Assembly: GCF_038397745.1 (NCBI RefSeq)
Contig: NZ_CP151636.1
Span: 1,612,001 to 1,676,000 of the forward strand
Origin: Microbacterium sp. LWH11-1.2
GTDB taxonomy: Bacteria; Actinomycetota; Actinomycetes; Actinomycetales; Microbacteriaceae
DNA length: 64,000 bases
Reading direction: 5' to 3'
Part shown: piece after piece, positions 17,469 through 26,673 of the stretch
Layout: every line of letters begins with the position of its first letter
Position numbering within the stretch: the stretch's first letter is position 1
Position numbers and translations under genes: made by a program
The notes under the pieces: model-generated
Databases searched by the model: none
Told to the model about the DNA's origin: nothing
What the model saw: only the letters and a program-made list of their open reading frames with translations

Positions 17469-18482
17469 ATGGTCAACTATCGCTATCTCGGAAACAGCGG
17501 TCTCAAGGTCTCGGAGATCACCTACGGCAACTGGGTCACCCACGCATCGCAGGTCGGCGATGACGCCGCCGTGAAGACGGTCCACGCGGCGCTCGACGCC
17601 GGCATCACCACATTCGACACCGCAGACACCTATGCCAACACCGCCGCCGAGGTCGTGCTCGGCAAGGCTCTGGAAGGACAGCGCCGCGAAGGGCTGGAGA
17701 TCTTCACGAAGGTCTACTTCCCGACCGGCCCGAAGGGTCCGAACGACACCGGCCTGAGCCGCAAGCACATCCTCGAGTCGATCAACGGCTCGCTGAAGCG
17801 CCTCGGAACCGACTACGTCGACCTGTACCAGGCGCACCGCTTCGACTACGAGACGCCGCTCGAGGAGACCTTCCAGGCCTTCGCCGACGTCGTGCGTCAG
17901 GGCAAGGCGCTGTACATCGGCGTCTCGGAGTGGACCGCCGAGCAGCTGCGCGAGGGCCACGCGATCGCGAAGCAGCTCGGCGTTCAGCTCATCTCGAACC
18001 AGCCCCAGTACTCGATGCTGTGGCGGGTCATCGAGGGCAAGGTCGTCCCGGCATCCGAAGAGCTCGGCATCTCGCAGATCGTCTGGTCGCCGATGGCGCA
18101 GGGGGTGCTCAGCGGCAAGTACCTCCCCGGTCAGCCGGTGCCCGAGGGATCGCGCGCGACCGACCCGCACAGCGGTGCCGACTTCATCAAGAGCTTCCTG
18201 CAGGACGACATCCTCACCGCCGTGCAGCGGCTCAAGCCGATCGCCGACGAGGCGGGCCTCTCGATGCCGCAGCTCGCGATCGCGTGGGTGCTGCAGAACC
18301 CGAACATCGCCGCGGCGCTGGTCGGAGCATCCCGTCCGGAGCAGCTCGCCGAGACGGTCAAGGCCTCGGGCGTGAAGCTCGACGCCGACACGCTCGCGGC
18401 GATCGACACGGCACTCGGCGATGCGGTCAACCGCGACGCCGAGCACACCTACTCGGTCTCGCCGAAGCACCGCCTGACCTGA
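17469..18482 (+). CDS. Aldo/keto reductase, KCNAB/YghZ-like
   Basis: NADPH-dependent aldehyde/ketone reductase, 337 residues, TIM barrel. The catalytic tetrad is visible: Asp and Tyr in FDTADTYANT, Lys in IFTKVYFP, His in QAHRFD. The sequence resembles the potassium-channel beta-subunit/YghZ branch that reduces methylglyoxal-type aldehydes; the natural substrate is not evident. TAGCGT (17457-17462) lies 6 nt before ATG with no ribosome-binding site, suggesting leaderless expression. It ends before a very long hairpin. Confidence 0.88.
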   Translation: MVNYRYLGNSGLKVSEITYGNWVTHASQVGDDAAVKTVHAALDAGITTFDTADTYANTAAEVVLGKALEGQRREGLEIFTKVYFPTGPKGPNDTGLSRKHILESINGSLKRLGTDYVDLYQAHRFDYETPLEETFQAFADVVRQGKALYIGVSEWTAEQLREGHAIAKQLGVQLISNQPQYSMLWRVIEGKVVPASEELGISQIVWSPMAQGVLSGKYLPGQPVPEGSRATDPHSGADFIKSFLQDDILTAVQRLKPIADEAGLSMPQLAIAWVLQNPNIAAALVGASRPEQLAETVKASGVKLDADTLAAIDTALGDAVNRDAEHTYSVSPKHRLT

Positions 18483-18489
18483 GCCTCGC

Positions 18490-18550
18490 GTTCCGGTCGC
18501 GAAAACGGCTCCATCCGCATGTCGGATGGAGCCGTTTCTGCGACCGGAAC
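18490..18550. terminator. Long bidirectional terminator hairpin
   Basis: Inner stem of 15 perfect pairs (18503-18517 / 18523-18537, loop of 5) and outer stem of 11 pairs (18490-18500 / 18540-18550), joined through a two-base internal mismatch: almost 28 bp in all. It separates converging genes, and T-runs flank the inner stem on both strands. Confidence 0.85.
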
Positions 18551-18558
18551 CGGCTCGA

Positions 18559-19464
18559 TTACTCCTTCACGGCGCCGGCCGTCAGGCCCTGCACGATCCA
18601 GCGGCTCGCGAGCGCGAACATCGCCATGGTCGGCAGGATCGTCAGGACCGCTGCGGCGCTCATCGAGCCCCAGTCGATGTTGAACGTCGAGATGAAGCCG
18701 TTCAGCGCCGAGGGGACCGTGCGGTTCTCGTCGGTGTTCATCAGCACGACCGACAGGAACAGCTCGTTCCAGCAGTTCACGAAGTTGAAGATGAACGCCG
18801 CGATGATGCCGGGCGTCATGACCGGCACGAGCACCCGGAACAGGGCGCCGAGGCGGGAGCATCCGTCGATCATCGCCGCCTCCTCCAGCGCATCCGGCAC
18901 GTTCTCGAAGAAGCCCCGCAGCATGACGGTCGAGAACGGGATGCAGATCGCGATGTAGACGAGGATGAGGCCGGGCTTGGTGTCGACCAGACCCAGGTCG
19001 GTCATCATCGAGTACAGCGGTCCCAGGGCGATGAACGCCGGGATCATCTGGGTGAGCAGGAACGCGATCAGCACCGCGCCCTTCCCGCGGAACTCGAAGC
19101 GGGCGATCACGTAGGCGGAGAGCAATGCGATCAGCGTGGCCACCGCGCCGGCGACGATCGCCACCAGGGCCGAGTTGCCGAGGAACACCGCGAACGAGCT
19201 CTGCTGGAACAGGTTCACGTAGTTCTCGAACGAGGGCTCGCTGGGCCAGTACTCGATCGGGAACCGGTTGATCGTGCCCGGCGACTTGATCGACGTCAGC
19301 GCGATCCAGTAGAGCGGGAAGAGCGTGATCACCAGCCAGAGCCCGAGGCCGACGACGCGCACAACGCCGCCCGGCGTCACCCGGCGCTTCGGACGCGGAG
19401 CCCTGGCCGGGTCGGGGACGGTGAGCCGCCTGGTCTCCGTCATGGTGGTACCGGTGATGGTCAT
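18559..19464 (-). CDS. Carbohydrate ABC transporter permease, CUT1 MalG type
   Basis: Membrane subunit of a sugar-type ABC importer, 301 residues with six predicted helices. The EAA loop reads EEAAMIDGCSRLGALFRVLVP, contacting the ATPase. The ATG at 19464 overlaps the stop of the partner permease by 4 nt; a second ATG (19443) is possible. It is the last gene of an aminotransferase-binding protein-permease-permease operon. No ATPase is encoded, so it likely borrows a shared MsiK-type ATPase encoded elsewhere, as in many actinobacteria. Confidence 0.9.
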   Translation of the reverse strand: MTITGTTMTETRRLTVPDPARAPRPKRRVTPGGVVRVVGLGLWLVITLFPLYWIALTSIKSPGTINRFPIEYWPSEPSFENYVNLFQQSSFAVFLGNSALVAIVAGAVATLIALLSAYVIARFEFRGKGAVLIAFLLTQMIPAFIALGPLYSMMTDLGLVDTKPGLILVYIAICIPFSTVMLRGFFENVPDALEEAAMIDGCSRLGALFRVLVPVMTPGIIAAFIFNFVNCWNELFLSVVLMNTDENRTVPSALNGFISTFNIDWGSMSAAAVLTILPTMAMFALASRWIVQGLTAGAVKE

Positions 19465-20423
19465 CGCTGGGCCCTCCGCATCGCCATCAGATAGAACGCG
19501 CAGAACACGAACAGGAACGCGACGACGATGAGGCCGATCGCGCTCGCGATGCCGTAGTTGCCCTGCTGGGTGTAGTTGATCATCCAGGTCGTGATGATGT
19601 GGGTCTGGTTCGCGGGCCCGCCGTTGGTCATGGCGTAGATGATGTCCGGGAAGTTGAAGATCCAGATCACGCGCAGCAGGATCGTGAGCAGCAGCGTCAC
19701 CGCGATGTACGGGATGATGATCGAGAACAGCTGTCGCACCTTGCCGGCGCCGTCGAGGCTCGCGGCCTCCAGCATCTCGTCCGGGACGGACTGGAGCGCG
19801 GCCAGGATCATGATCGCGAAGAACGTCACGCCGTACCAGATGTTGGCGACGATCACGGCGATCATCGCGAGCTTCGGGTCGGCGAGCCAGGGCAGCGGGG
19901 CGTCGATCAGACCGGCCTTCATGAGCAGGTCGTTGACGACGCCGAACTCGGCGTTGAACATCCAGCGGAACAGCATCCCGATCAGGAAGCCCGACACCGC
20001 CCAGGGGAAGAACACGAGGGCCTGGTAGAGCCCGCGGAAGCGGAACCGCTTGCGCAGGGCGAGGGCGATCAGGAAGCCGATCACCAGCTGCGGGACGAGG
20101 GAGCCGACCACCCAGAGGATCGAGTTCCACGCCACGACGGGGAACGCCGGATCCTGGAACACCGCGACGAAGTTGTCGAAGCCGACGAACGGGGTCGACG
20201 TGAGGTCCCAGAGGTTCCAGTCGTGGAAGGCCATGCGGGCGCCCTGCAGCATCGGCCAGTATGTGAACCAGCACACGAAGACGATCGCCGGGGCCATGAA
20301 GGCCAGGAGCGTCAGCGCGTGCCGGCCGCGGAACGGCCGGCGCCGGGGGCCGGGGGAGGCCCCGCCGGCGGCTTCTTTCGAAGCCGTGCCGACGGAACCT
20401 CCCTCGCGAGCGGTCAGGGCCAC
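19461..20423 (-). CDS. Carbohydrate ABC transporter permease, CUT1 MalF type
   Basis: Partner permease of 320 residues, with a charged 35-residue cytoplasmic N-terminus, about six helices and the EAA loop LEAASLDGAGKVRQLFSIIIP. GTG start 3 nt after the binding-protein stop; its stop overlaps the next permease by 4 nt. Together with its neighbours it forms an importer whose substrate is unknown. Confidence 0.9.
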   Translation of the reverse strand: MALTAREGGSVGTASKEAAGGASPGPRRRPFRGRHALTLLAFMAPAIVFVCWFTYWPMLQGARMAFHDWNLWDLTSTPFVGFDNFVAVFQDPAFPVVAWNSILWVVGSLVPQLVIGFLIALALRKRFRFRGLYQALVFFPWAVSGFLIGMLFRWMFNAEFGVVNDLLMKAGLIDAPLPWLADPKLAMIAVIVANIWYGVTFFAIMILAALQSVPDEMLEAASLDGAGKVRQLFSIIIPYIAVTLLLTILLRVIWIFNFPDIIYAMTNGGPANQTHIITTWMINYTQQGNYGIASAIGLIVVAFLFVFCAFYLMAMRRAQR

Positions 20424-20426
20424 GGG

Positions 20427-21737
20427 TCAGCCCTTCTCCGCGGCGTACTTCTCCGTCCAGAAGGCGTCCCAGGATGCCAGCAGATCGCTCGTCGACATGT
20501 TGCCGAGCAGCACGTTCTGCACATCCTGGTCGGACTTCTGGATCCATTCGGTCCACCAGCTGACGCCGCGCGGCTGGCGCACGTTGACGTAGGTGTCCGG
20601 GTCTTCCGTCATGGTGACGTAGCTCGTCCACGGGCCGGTGGAGTAGAAGTCGTCATCCGCCGCTTCGGTGATGATCGGCACCAGGCTGTTCGCCTGCGCG
20701 AACTCGGTCGCGGGCTCGGCGGACGAGAGGAACTCGACGAGCTTCACCGCCGCCTCCTTGTTCTCGCTCGCCTCGGCGACGCCCCATCCGGCCACGGCCA
20801 ACGGCTGCGCGGCCTTGCCCGACGGGCCCACGAGGAGCGGAGCGGTGTCCCACTGGTCCTCGGTGAGGTTCGAGTCCTGGACCGTCGCGATGACCTCGGG
20901 GTCCTGCAGCAGGAACGCCGTGGTGCCGTTCGTGAAGCCGGCGACCATCTCGGGGTAGCCCCACGACACGGCCGAGGGCGGCGATGCCTTCTCGAACAGG
21001 GCGAAGTAGTCGTCGACGGCATCCTGCGCCTCGGGCGCCGCGAAGATCGTCGAGCCGTCCTTCATCAGGAAGGCGTCGTCGATGTTCAGATCGTCGATCG
21101 TGTACGCCTCGATGGCGGCGACCACGTTGCTGTTCGCGTTCGGGCCGCCGCGGAAGGCGTAGCCGTAGACGTTGTTCGACGGGTCCTGGATCGCGCTCGC
21201 CTGCTCGAGCAGGTCTTCCCAGCTCTTCGGCGGACCGTCGAAGCCGGCCTTCTCGACGAGGTCGGTGCGGTAGAACAGCGACAGGCCGTAGAAGCCGTAC
21301 GGGACGAAGTAGCTGTTGCCGTCTTCTGCGACCGACGCGGACTTGGCGTTGTCGGTCAGGGCGTCCCAGCCGTCCCACTTCTCCAGGTCGTCGCCGAGGT
21401 CGTACAGCCAGCCGTTGTTGGCGAACGGTCCGACCGTGATGTCGCGCACCTCGAGGAGGTCGACGCCCTTGCCGGACTGCAGCATCTGCTGGATCTTCTG
21501 GTCGGCCTGCTCGGTGGGCGGCGAGACCAGGTTGACCTTGATCTTCGGGTTCTCCTTCTCGAACTCGTCGAGGAGTCCGCGGATGAGGTCGGTGCGCGCC
21601 GGGTTGGTCAGGCTCTCGACCATCTGCAGGGTGACGGTCCCGTCGGCGGACGGGCCGCCGCCGGCGGAGCAGCCGGTGAGCGCGAGGACGGCGACGGTGC
21701 CGACTCCCGCCGCTGTCGTCAAGATCTTGTTCTTCAC
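20427..21737 (-). CDS. Extracellular solute-binding lipoprotein (sugar ABC importer)
   Basis: Family 1 solute-binding protein, 436 residues. Signal peptide of about 21 residues ending in the lipobox LTGC (Cys22), followed by a mature domain with the usual hinge and a GTTAFLLQDPEV-type segment. It delivers the ligand to the two permeases downstream. GTG start with AGAGG about 8 nt upstream; 33 nt after the aminotransferase gene. CUT1-class receptors bind oligosaccharides or sugar derivatives; the linked aminotransferase hints at an amino-bearing compound, which is inference only. Confidence 0.88.
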   Translation of the reverse strand: MKNKILTTAAGVGTVAVLALTGCSAGGGPSADGTVTLQMVESLTNPARTDLIRGLLDEFEKENPKIKVNLVSPPTEQADQKIQQMLQSGKGVDLLEVRDITVGPFANNGWLYDLGDDLEKWDGWDALTDNAKSASVAEDGNSYFVPYGFYGLSLFYRTDLVEKAGFDGPPKSWEDLLEQASAIQDPSNNVYGYAFRGGPNANSNVVAAIEAYTIDDLNIDDAFLMKDGSTIFAAPEAQDAVDDYFALFEKASPPSAVSWGYPEMVAGFTNGTTAFLLQDPEVIATVQDSNLTEDQWDTAPLLVGPSGKAAQPLAVAGWGVAEASENKEAAVKLVEFLSSAEPATEFAQANSLVPIITEAADDDFYSTGPWTSYVTMTEDPDTYVNVRQPRGVSWWTEWIQKSDQDVQNVLLGNMSTSDLLASWDAFWTEKYAAEKG

Positions 21738-21770
21738 GATGTGCCTCTCAGTTGGTGTTTCGGGTGGGGG

Positions 21771-23006
21771 TCAGGGGATGATGACGGATGCCGCGGGCCG
21801 GATGCCGGCACGCTGGAGGATCTGCGGGATGCAGCGCTCCACGAACGCCTCGAAGTCGGATGCCTCGGAGTAGAGGTGCGCCGACAGGCGGAAGTAGCCG
21901 ATGCCGCGGAAGCTGGTGAACGCGGTCTCGACCCCGGTCAGGTCGAGCAGGTCCATGCGCAGGGCGTCGGCCTCCTCCCGCGTGGCGCCGAGGCCGAGGG
22001 GGAGGCGGACGAGTCGCATCGACGGAACGGGCGAGGGGAGCGGGGTGAGGGGCTCCTCGTCGGCGTAGGGGCGGAAGCCCTCGGCGATGATCTCAGCGCC
22101 GGCATCCGCGAGCACCGCCATCGTCTCGCGCGCACGCTGCCAGCCGTACTCGCTCTCGACGAAGTCGATGGCGGCGGGGGTGGCGAGGTAGGTCGTCGCG
22201 TCGATCGTGCCCTGCGTGTCGAAGCGCGTCGGGTACGACTCCTGCGCCGCCCACGAGTCGATCAGGGGCCAGAGCTCTTCGCGGTCGTGCGTCTCTGTCA
22301 CGAGCAGCGCCGAGCCGCGCGGAGCGCAGGGCCACTTGTGCAGGTTGCCGAACCACCAGTCGCCGCCGGCGACGGCTGCGGCATCCGCGACGAGGCCGGG
22401 GGCGTGGGCGCCGTCGACGAGCGTGCGCACTCCGCGGTCGGCTGCGAGTTCGGCGATGCGTCGGGTCGGCAGCAGCCGGGCGGTCGGGGAGGTGATCTGA
22501 TCGACGACGATGAGCTTCGTGCGCGGGGTGAGGGCAGCGGCGAACAGCTCGACGATCTCGTCGTCGGAGCCCAGCAGCGGGAGCTCGACGACCCGCACGG
22601 TCGCGCCGAAGCGGCGGGCGAGGCGCTGCGCCCCCATCGTGATCGCGCCGTAGCCCTGATCGGTGACGAGGATCTCGTCTCCGCTCTCGAGGCGGAGCGC
22701 GTTGTAGACGACGGTGGCAGCGGCAGAGGCGTTCGGCACGAAGGCACTGTCCTCGGGGCGAGCGCCCACGAACGGGGCGGTCAGCTCCCGGGCGGCGCGC
22801 ACGCGCTCGGCGATGCGGGGGAACCACTCGACCGGGCTCAGATCCGCCTTGCGGCGCAGCGCGTCCTGCTGCTCGACGACGGCGGTGGGGACGGCGCCGA
22901 ATGAGCCGTGGTTGAGGTGGATGATCGCCGGATCCAGGGGCCAGGCATCCCGCGCACGGTCGAACGACCTCAGTCGGAGCGGGGCGGGGAAACCGGTGGC
23001 CTGCAT
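21771..23006 (-). CDS. Class V aminotransferase-fold enzyme, isopenicillin-N epimerase-like
   Basis: PLP enzyme of fold type I, 411 residues, resembling CefD/isopenicillin-N epimerase-like proteins. Seen: LNHGSFGAVP near 31, the cofactor Asp198 in LVDGAHAPG, and the PLP lysine Lys224 in NLHKWPCAPRG. Members include epimerases, desulfurases, lyases and aminotransferases; beta-lactam chemistry should not be inferred from the name. It is first in an operon with an ABC importer and diverges from a FadR-type regulator, with a GTTGT-N3-ACAAC palindrome in its leader. Confidence 0.82.
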   Translation of the reverse strand: MQATGFPAPLRLRSFDRARDAWPLDPAIIHLNHGSFGAVPTAVVEQQDALRRKADLSPVEWFPRIAERVRAARELTAPFVGARPEDSAFVPNASAAATVVYNALRLESGDEILVTDQGYGAITMGAQRLARRFGATVRVVELPLLGSDDEIVELFAAALTPRTKLIVVDQITSPTARLLPTRRIAELAADRGVRTLVDGAHAPGLVADAAAVAGGDWWFGNLHKWPCAPRGSALLVTETHDREELWPLIDSWAAQESYPTRFDTQGTIDATTYLATPAAIDFVESEYGWQRARETMAVLADAGAEIIAEGFRPYADEEPLTPLPSPVPSMRLVRLPLGLGATREEADALRMDLLDLTGVETAFTSFRGIGYFRLSAHLYSEASDFEAFVERCIPQILQRAGIRPAASVIIP

Positions 23007-23032
23007 GGGTCCTCTTCAACACGTCGGGGGGA

Positions 23033-23045
23033 GTTGTTGCACAAC
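23033..23045. promoter_or_regulatory. FadR/GntR-type operator
   Basis: GTTGT-TGC-ACAAC, perfect 5-bp arms. It sits downstream of a possible minus-strand promoter (TTGTGC, 16 nt, TATCGA) for the aminotransferase operon. The form matches the T-GT-N3-AC-A signature of FadR-subfamily operators, and a FadR-type gene diverges from it. Confidence 0.6.
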
Positions 23046-23169
23046 TTTGCCACACAGGTCGATAGATCACCAGAAATCACGCACAATTTAATAAAGTCGT
23101 CATACAAGTTGGTTGCGCGATCGGCATCCGACAGACTCACAGGAGATCCGGGTGCCAGAGAGGAACACG

Positions 23170-23862
23170 ATGAGCGCGTTGGACAAAGCGCTGCACGGGC
23201 TGCGGGCGCTCATCGCCGACGGTGCCCTGCGGCCGGGGGACAGACTGCCCAGCGAGGGCGAGCTCTGCGAACGGCTCGGCGTCTCTCGCGGATCACTCCG
23301 CGAGGCGATCCGCACGCTCGGCGCCCTCGGCGTGCTGGAGACCCGGCACGGGTCCGGCAGCTACGTCAGCGAGCTGCGCGCCGCCGACCTCATCGGCAGC
23401 CTGTCGCTCACCGTGGGGCTTCTGCCCATGGCGGGAGTGCTCGAGCTCACCGAGCTGCGGCGCGTGCTCGAACCGCACGCTGCTGCGCTCGCCGCGGCGC
23501 GTATCGATGAAGAGACCGTGGAGAAGCTCGATGCGCTCCTCGGCGAGATCGAGGTCAGCGACGACTTCGAGGATCACTCGCGGCTCGACCACGAGTTCCA
23601 CATGACGATCTCGAAGGTCGCCGGCAACGACGCCCTCACCAGCCTGATCGACGTGCTCCGGTCGCGCTCGCGCGCCTATCGGATCCACGATGTGCACGAT
23701 GCGGCCGAGCTCAAGCTGCATTCGGATGCCGGGCACCGCGCGATCCTCCGCGGTCTCGCCGCGGCCGATCCGGTGGCGGCCTCTGCGGCGGCGTCTTCGC
23801 ATGTCGCGTACACCGAGTACTGGGTGCGCAAGTACACCGAGGTGGACGAGCAGGCTGAATGA
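23170..23862 (+). CDS. FadR-subfamily GntR regulator (FCD domain)
   Basis: A 230-residue regulator: winged helix-turn-helix at about 5-70 (ALRPGDRLPSEGELCERLG and the wing GVLETRHGSGSYV) and an all-helical FCD ligand domain carrying metal-binding His residues (DHEFHMTIS, DAGHRAI). ATG 23170 follows GAGAGGA; upstream in-frame codons lack the fold. It diverges from the aminotransferase-ABC operon and probably controls it, with the substrate or a product as effector. Confidence 0.87.
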   Translation: MSALDKALHGLRALIADGALRPGDRLPSEGELCERLGVSRGSLREAIRTLGALGVLETRHGSGSYVSELRAADLIGSLSLTVGLLPMAGVLELTELRRVLEPHAAALAAARIDEETVEKLDALLGEIEVSDDFEDHSRLDHEFHMTISKVAGNDALTSLIDVLRSRSRAYRIHDVHDAAELKLHSDAGHRAILRGLAAADPVAASAAASSHVAYTEYWVRKYTEVDEQAE

Positions 23863-23863
23863 G

Positions 23864-23948
23864 GTCCCGATCTGCGGATGTCGTCCCGATCTGCGGAGGA
23901 TTCTGACCGATCCGTGAGCTGATCGGGTCACGGTCAGCAGATCGGGAC
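23864..23948. repeat. Repeated GTCCCGATCTGCGGA with inverted copy; structured convergent gap
   Basis: Two direct copies of GTCCCGATCTGCGGA (from 23864 and 23883, 19 bp apart) and an inverted GCAGATCGGGAC at 23937-23948. Copy 2 can pair with the inverted copy, enclosing a second stem (CTGACC with GGTCAG). It fills the space between converging genes and may act as a terminator. Confidence 0.6.
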
Positions 23949-23956
23949 GCAGGCGG

Positions 23957-24472
23957 TCAGGCGAGGGTGATGTCGACCTGGATCTCGGCGGCGATGCGCT
24001 CGAGGTCGGCGCGCAGCGCGTCGAGATCGACCGTCGCCGGAACGCGCGCGGTGACGGATGCCTCGAACAGGCGACCGCCGGCCATCGCGGCATCCCGGGT
24101 CTCGGTCGCCAGCTCCTCGATGCTCAGGGCGTGCTGACTCAGCACCGTCGAGATCTCGCGGACGATGCCGTGGCGGTCGTTTCCGAGCACCTGGATCGTC
24201 AGGAGCTGCTCGTCGTCGAGATCGGCGGCGGGGGTGCCCGTGAGCACGGCGAGGGTCAACAGGCCCTGGCCCTGCAGCGAGCGCAGCGCGGTCTGGAGCT
24301 CGGGCGCGCGGTCTTCGGCGACGGACACCTCGATCACGCCCGCGAACGTGCCGGCGAGTTCTGCCAGCGAGCTGTTCTCCCAGTTGCCGCCGTGCGCATC
24401 GACGACATCGGCGACAGCGGCCACGAGGCCCGGACGGTCTGCACCCGCGACGGTGAGGATCAGAGTGGTCAT
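23957..24472 (-). CDS. Two-ACT-domain protein, glycine cleavage regulator (GcvR)-like
   Basis: A 171-residue cytoplasmic protein made of two ACT domains (about 3-75 and 88-165; GADRPGLVAAV and GNDRHGIVREI mark their ligand loops). This is the arrangement of GcvR-like proteins that sense glycine or other amino acids and act on regulators, and it lacks a DNA-binding domain. The actual partner is unknown. TACGCT (24479-24484) lies 6 nt before ATG, with no ribosome-binding site: probably leaderless. Confidence 0.8.
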   Translation of the reverse strand: MTTLILTVAGADRPGLVAAVADVVDAHGGNWENSSLAELAGTFAGVIEVSVAEDRAPELQTALRSLQGQGLLTLAVLTGTPAADLDDEQLLTIQVLGNDRHGIVREISTVLSQHALSIEELATETRDAAMAGGRLFEASVTARVPATVDLDALRADLERIAAEIQVDITLA

Positions 24473-24509
24473 GCCGCCAGCGTAGCCCGATCGGCCATCG
24501 CCGAAGGGC

Positions 24510-24556
24510 TGGGTCGCTGAGCCTGCTCGGGCCCTTCGACGAGCTCAGCGCCCCGG
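24510..24556. repeat. Extragenic CTGAGC/CTTCGAC repeat copy
   Basis: A stem CGCTGAGC / GCTCAGCG (24515-24522 / 24543-24550) with CCTTCGACGAGCTCAG in the right half. It belongs to the dispersed family also seen at 32237-32262 and 51451-51507. It lies between two same-strand genes. Confidence 0.6.
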
Positions 24557-24565
24557 GGGTGCGGG

Positions 24566-25624
24566 TCAGTCGGCCCAGACGCCCGTCTCGAGGAAGGCGT
24601 CCAGACGTGCGCGATGCGGGGCGAGGTCCCAGCCCTGGGCGGCGACCCACTCGTCGGAGTAGTAGGTGCCGGCGTAGCGGATGCCGCTGTCGCAGATGAG
24701 TGTCACGACGCTGCCGGTCTCGCCGGCCGCCCGCATCCGGGCGATGAGCTGGAACGCGCCGTAGAGGTTGGTGCCCGTCGACCCGCCCGCCCAGTGCAGG
24801 GTGCGTGCGCGCAGCATCCGGATCGCGGCGATCGAACCCGCATCCGGCACCCGGATCATCTCGTCGATCACGCTCGGCACGAACGACGGCTCGACGCGGG
24901 GCCGTCCGATGCCCTCGATGCGGCTCGGTCGTCCGGCGGGGGCGTCGACGGTGCCGGCCCAGCCGTCGTAGAACGCCGAGCCCTCCGGGTCGACCACGGC
25001 GATCTGCGTCTCGTGCCGGCGGTACTTCACGTACCGTCCGAAGGTCGCGCTCGTGCCGCCGGTGCCGGCGCCCACGACGATCCAGCGGGGGATCGGATGC
25101 CTCTCCTGTGAGAGCTGGCTGAACACGCTCTCCGCGATGTTGTTGTTGCCGCGCCAGTCGGTCGCCCGCTCGGCGAACGTGAACTGGTCGAGGTAGTGGC
25201 CGTGGCAGTCCGAGGCGAGGCGCTGAGCTTCGGGCGACATGTCCTCGGCGCGGTCGACGAAGTGGCACCGTCCGCCGTAGAACTCGATGAGGTCGATCTT
25301 CTCCTGGCTGGTGGAACGCGGCACGACGGTGACGAACGGCAGTCCCAGCATCCGCGCGAAGTACGCCTCCGAGACCGCGGTCGACCCGCTCGACGACTCG
25401 ACGAGCGTCGTGTTCTCGTGGATGCGCCCGTTGACGAGTCCGTAGAGCAGCAGCGAGCGGGCCAGGCGGTGCTTGAGGGAACCGGTCGGATGCACCGACT
25501 CGTCCTTCAGGTACAGGTCGATGCCCCACTCCGGCGGCAGCGGGAACAGATGCAGGTGCGTGTCGGCGCTGCGATTGGCATCGGCTTCCAGCAGGGCGAT
25601 CGCGGTGCTGGTCCAGGAGGTCAC
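24566..25624 (-). CDS. PLP-dependent cysteine synthase-fold enzyme, Cds1-like
   Basis: Fold type II PLP enzyme, 352 residues. The cofactor lysine is Lys51 in PTGSLKHR, with SSSGSTA as the substrate loop and GTGGTSA as the phosphate-binding loop. It resembles the mycobacterial Cds1 L-cysteine desulfhydrase/cysteine synthase group, which makes sulfide, pyruvate and ammonia from cysteine; which reaction applies here is not decided by sequence. GTG 25624 is chosen because TACGCT (25631-25636) lies exactly 6 nt upstream, indicating leaderless expression; a longer frame would run into the next gene. Confidence 0.82.
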   Translation of the reverse strand: MTSWTSTAIALLEADANRSADTHLHLFPLPPEWGIDLYLKDESVHPTGSLKHRLARSLLLYGLVNGRIHENTTLVESSSGSTAVSEAYFARMLGLPFVTVVPRSTSQEKIDLIEFYGGRCHFVDRAEDMSPEAQRLASDCHGHYLDQFTFAERATDWRGNNNIAESVFSQLSQERHPIPRWIVVGAGTGGTSATFGRYVKYRRHETQIAVVDPEGSAFYDGWAGTVDAPAGRPSRIEGIGRPRVEPSFVPSVIDEMIRVPDAGSIAAIRMLRARTLHWAGGSTGTNLYGAFQLIARMRAAGETGSVVTLICDSGIRYAGTYYSDEWVAAQGWDLAPHRARLDAFLETGVWAD

Positions 25625-25646
25625 GGATCGAGCGTAACGCGCCCGC

Positions 25647-26417
25647 TCACTTGTCGGTGTAGCCGCCTTCGCCGGTCTCGCCGTCATAGATGAAGACCTT
25701 GTCCTCGAGGGTGATCTTTATGTCGTCGCCGAGCGGCTGCTGCGCGAGCAGGCGCTCCTCGAGCATCGCCATGCGTTCGTCGTACTCCTGCGCCTGCTGT
25801 TCGTCGATCCCCCAGATCGTCGCGACCTTCATGTCGGTCATCAGATACAGGAACGCCGAGACGGCGGTGCGGTTGTACTCGGTGTCGGGGATCGTCTGCC
25901 AGAGCGCGCCGGAGTCGCGCAGGCGCTTGTACTCATCGATCTTCGCCGCGAGCCGGTCCGCGATCCCCGAGGCGTCGGCGTCAGGGCCGGCAGGCTCGTC
26001 GTCGGACGGCTGGTCGTCGGAGGGGGCATCCGGCTCTTCGGCGAACGCGCTCGGGCTCGGTACCGGGACCGGCGGGGAAGCCTCGTCCGACCCGCGGACG
26101 AGGAACCCGACGAGCACGGCGACGCCGACGACCGCGAGGATGACGAGACCGCCGACCACGGCCAGCACGATGCCGAGGGCGTTCGAGGACTTCGCCGGGG
26201 CAGGTGCCGGGTACGCGGGTGCGGGAGCGGGTGCCGGGTGGCCGCCCGCGGTCGCGTAGGGCGGCAGAGGTGCGGCGGAGGGTCCGGGAGGAACGGGAGC
26301 GCTCACCGGTGGCGCGAGCGGGACGACGGGCGGGAAACTCGGAGCGCGGCCGCCGGCATCCACAGGTGGAGGCGGAATGACGTCGTCTGGTTCTGCCCCC
26401 GTCTGCGCGTCTGTCAT
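25647..26417 (-). CDS. Hypothetical single-span membrane protein with proline-rich cytoplasmic region
   Basis: A 256-residue protein I do not recognise as a named family. Residues 1-90 are Pro/Ala-rich, one membrane helix lies near 92-117 ([23 protein letters not shown] core), then a Pro/Ser/Asp linker, and a globular C-terminal part of about 100 residues with helices and the motif [16 protein letters not shown]. Topology predicts an extracytoplasmic C-terminus. ATG 26417 follows GGGGAGA. Confidence 0.65.
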   Translation of the reverse strand: MTDAQTGAEPDDVIPPPPVDAGGRAPSFPPVVPLAPPVSAPVPPGPSAAPLPPYATAGGHPAPAPAPAYPAPAPAKSSNALGIVLAVVGGLVILAVVGVAVLVGFLVRGSDEASPPVPVPSPSAFAEEPDAPSDDQPSDDEPAGPDADASGIADRLAAKIDEYKRLRDSGALWQTIPDTEYNRTAVSAFLYLMTDMKVATIWGIDEQQAQEYDERMAMLEERLLAQQPLGDDIKITLEDKVFIYDGETGEGGYTDK

Positions 26418-26673
26418 CGTTCTCCCCCTGGATCGAAAGCACCTGCCGGATGCCCTCTCCGAAAGGTAGTCGTTTCCGTCATCGACCGTGCGGGCAGATC
26501 TGCTCAGGTGGTCATGCTGTGGGGAGAATCTTCGCCACCATCCGCGACGTGCAGGAGAGATCGTCAGTCGTGCGCGGGCCGCTCGGGGCCCAGGGGGCCT
26601 GCTGATTGCTCCCCGGCGGCGTCGTCTTGTCGCGCGGTTCGTCGGTACTCGGGATGACCGCGGCAGACCCTCT
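26418..26673. other. Intergenic region, nothing assigned
   Basis: 256 nt between two minus-strand genes. It should hold the promoter of the membrane protein and the end of the rbsK-rbsD-gntR transcript. Apart from a short GGGCCGCTCGGGGCCC hairpin near 26577-26592, I see no clear site or small gene. Confidence 0.5.

Noticed and set aside
21771..23006. Beta-lactam biosynthesis
   Set aside because: Only an IPN-epimerase-like fold is present; no ACV synthetase, isopenicillin N synthase or other biosynthetic genes.
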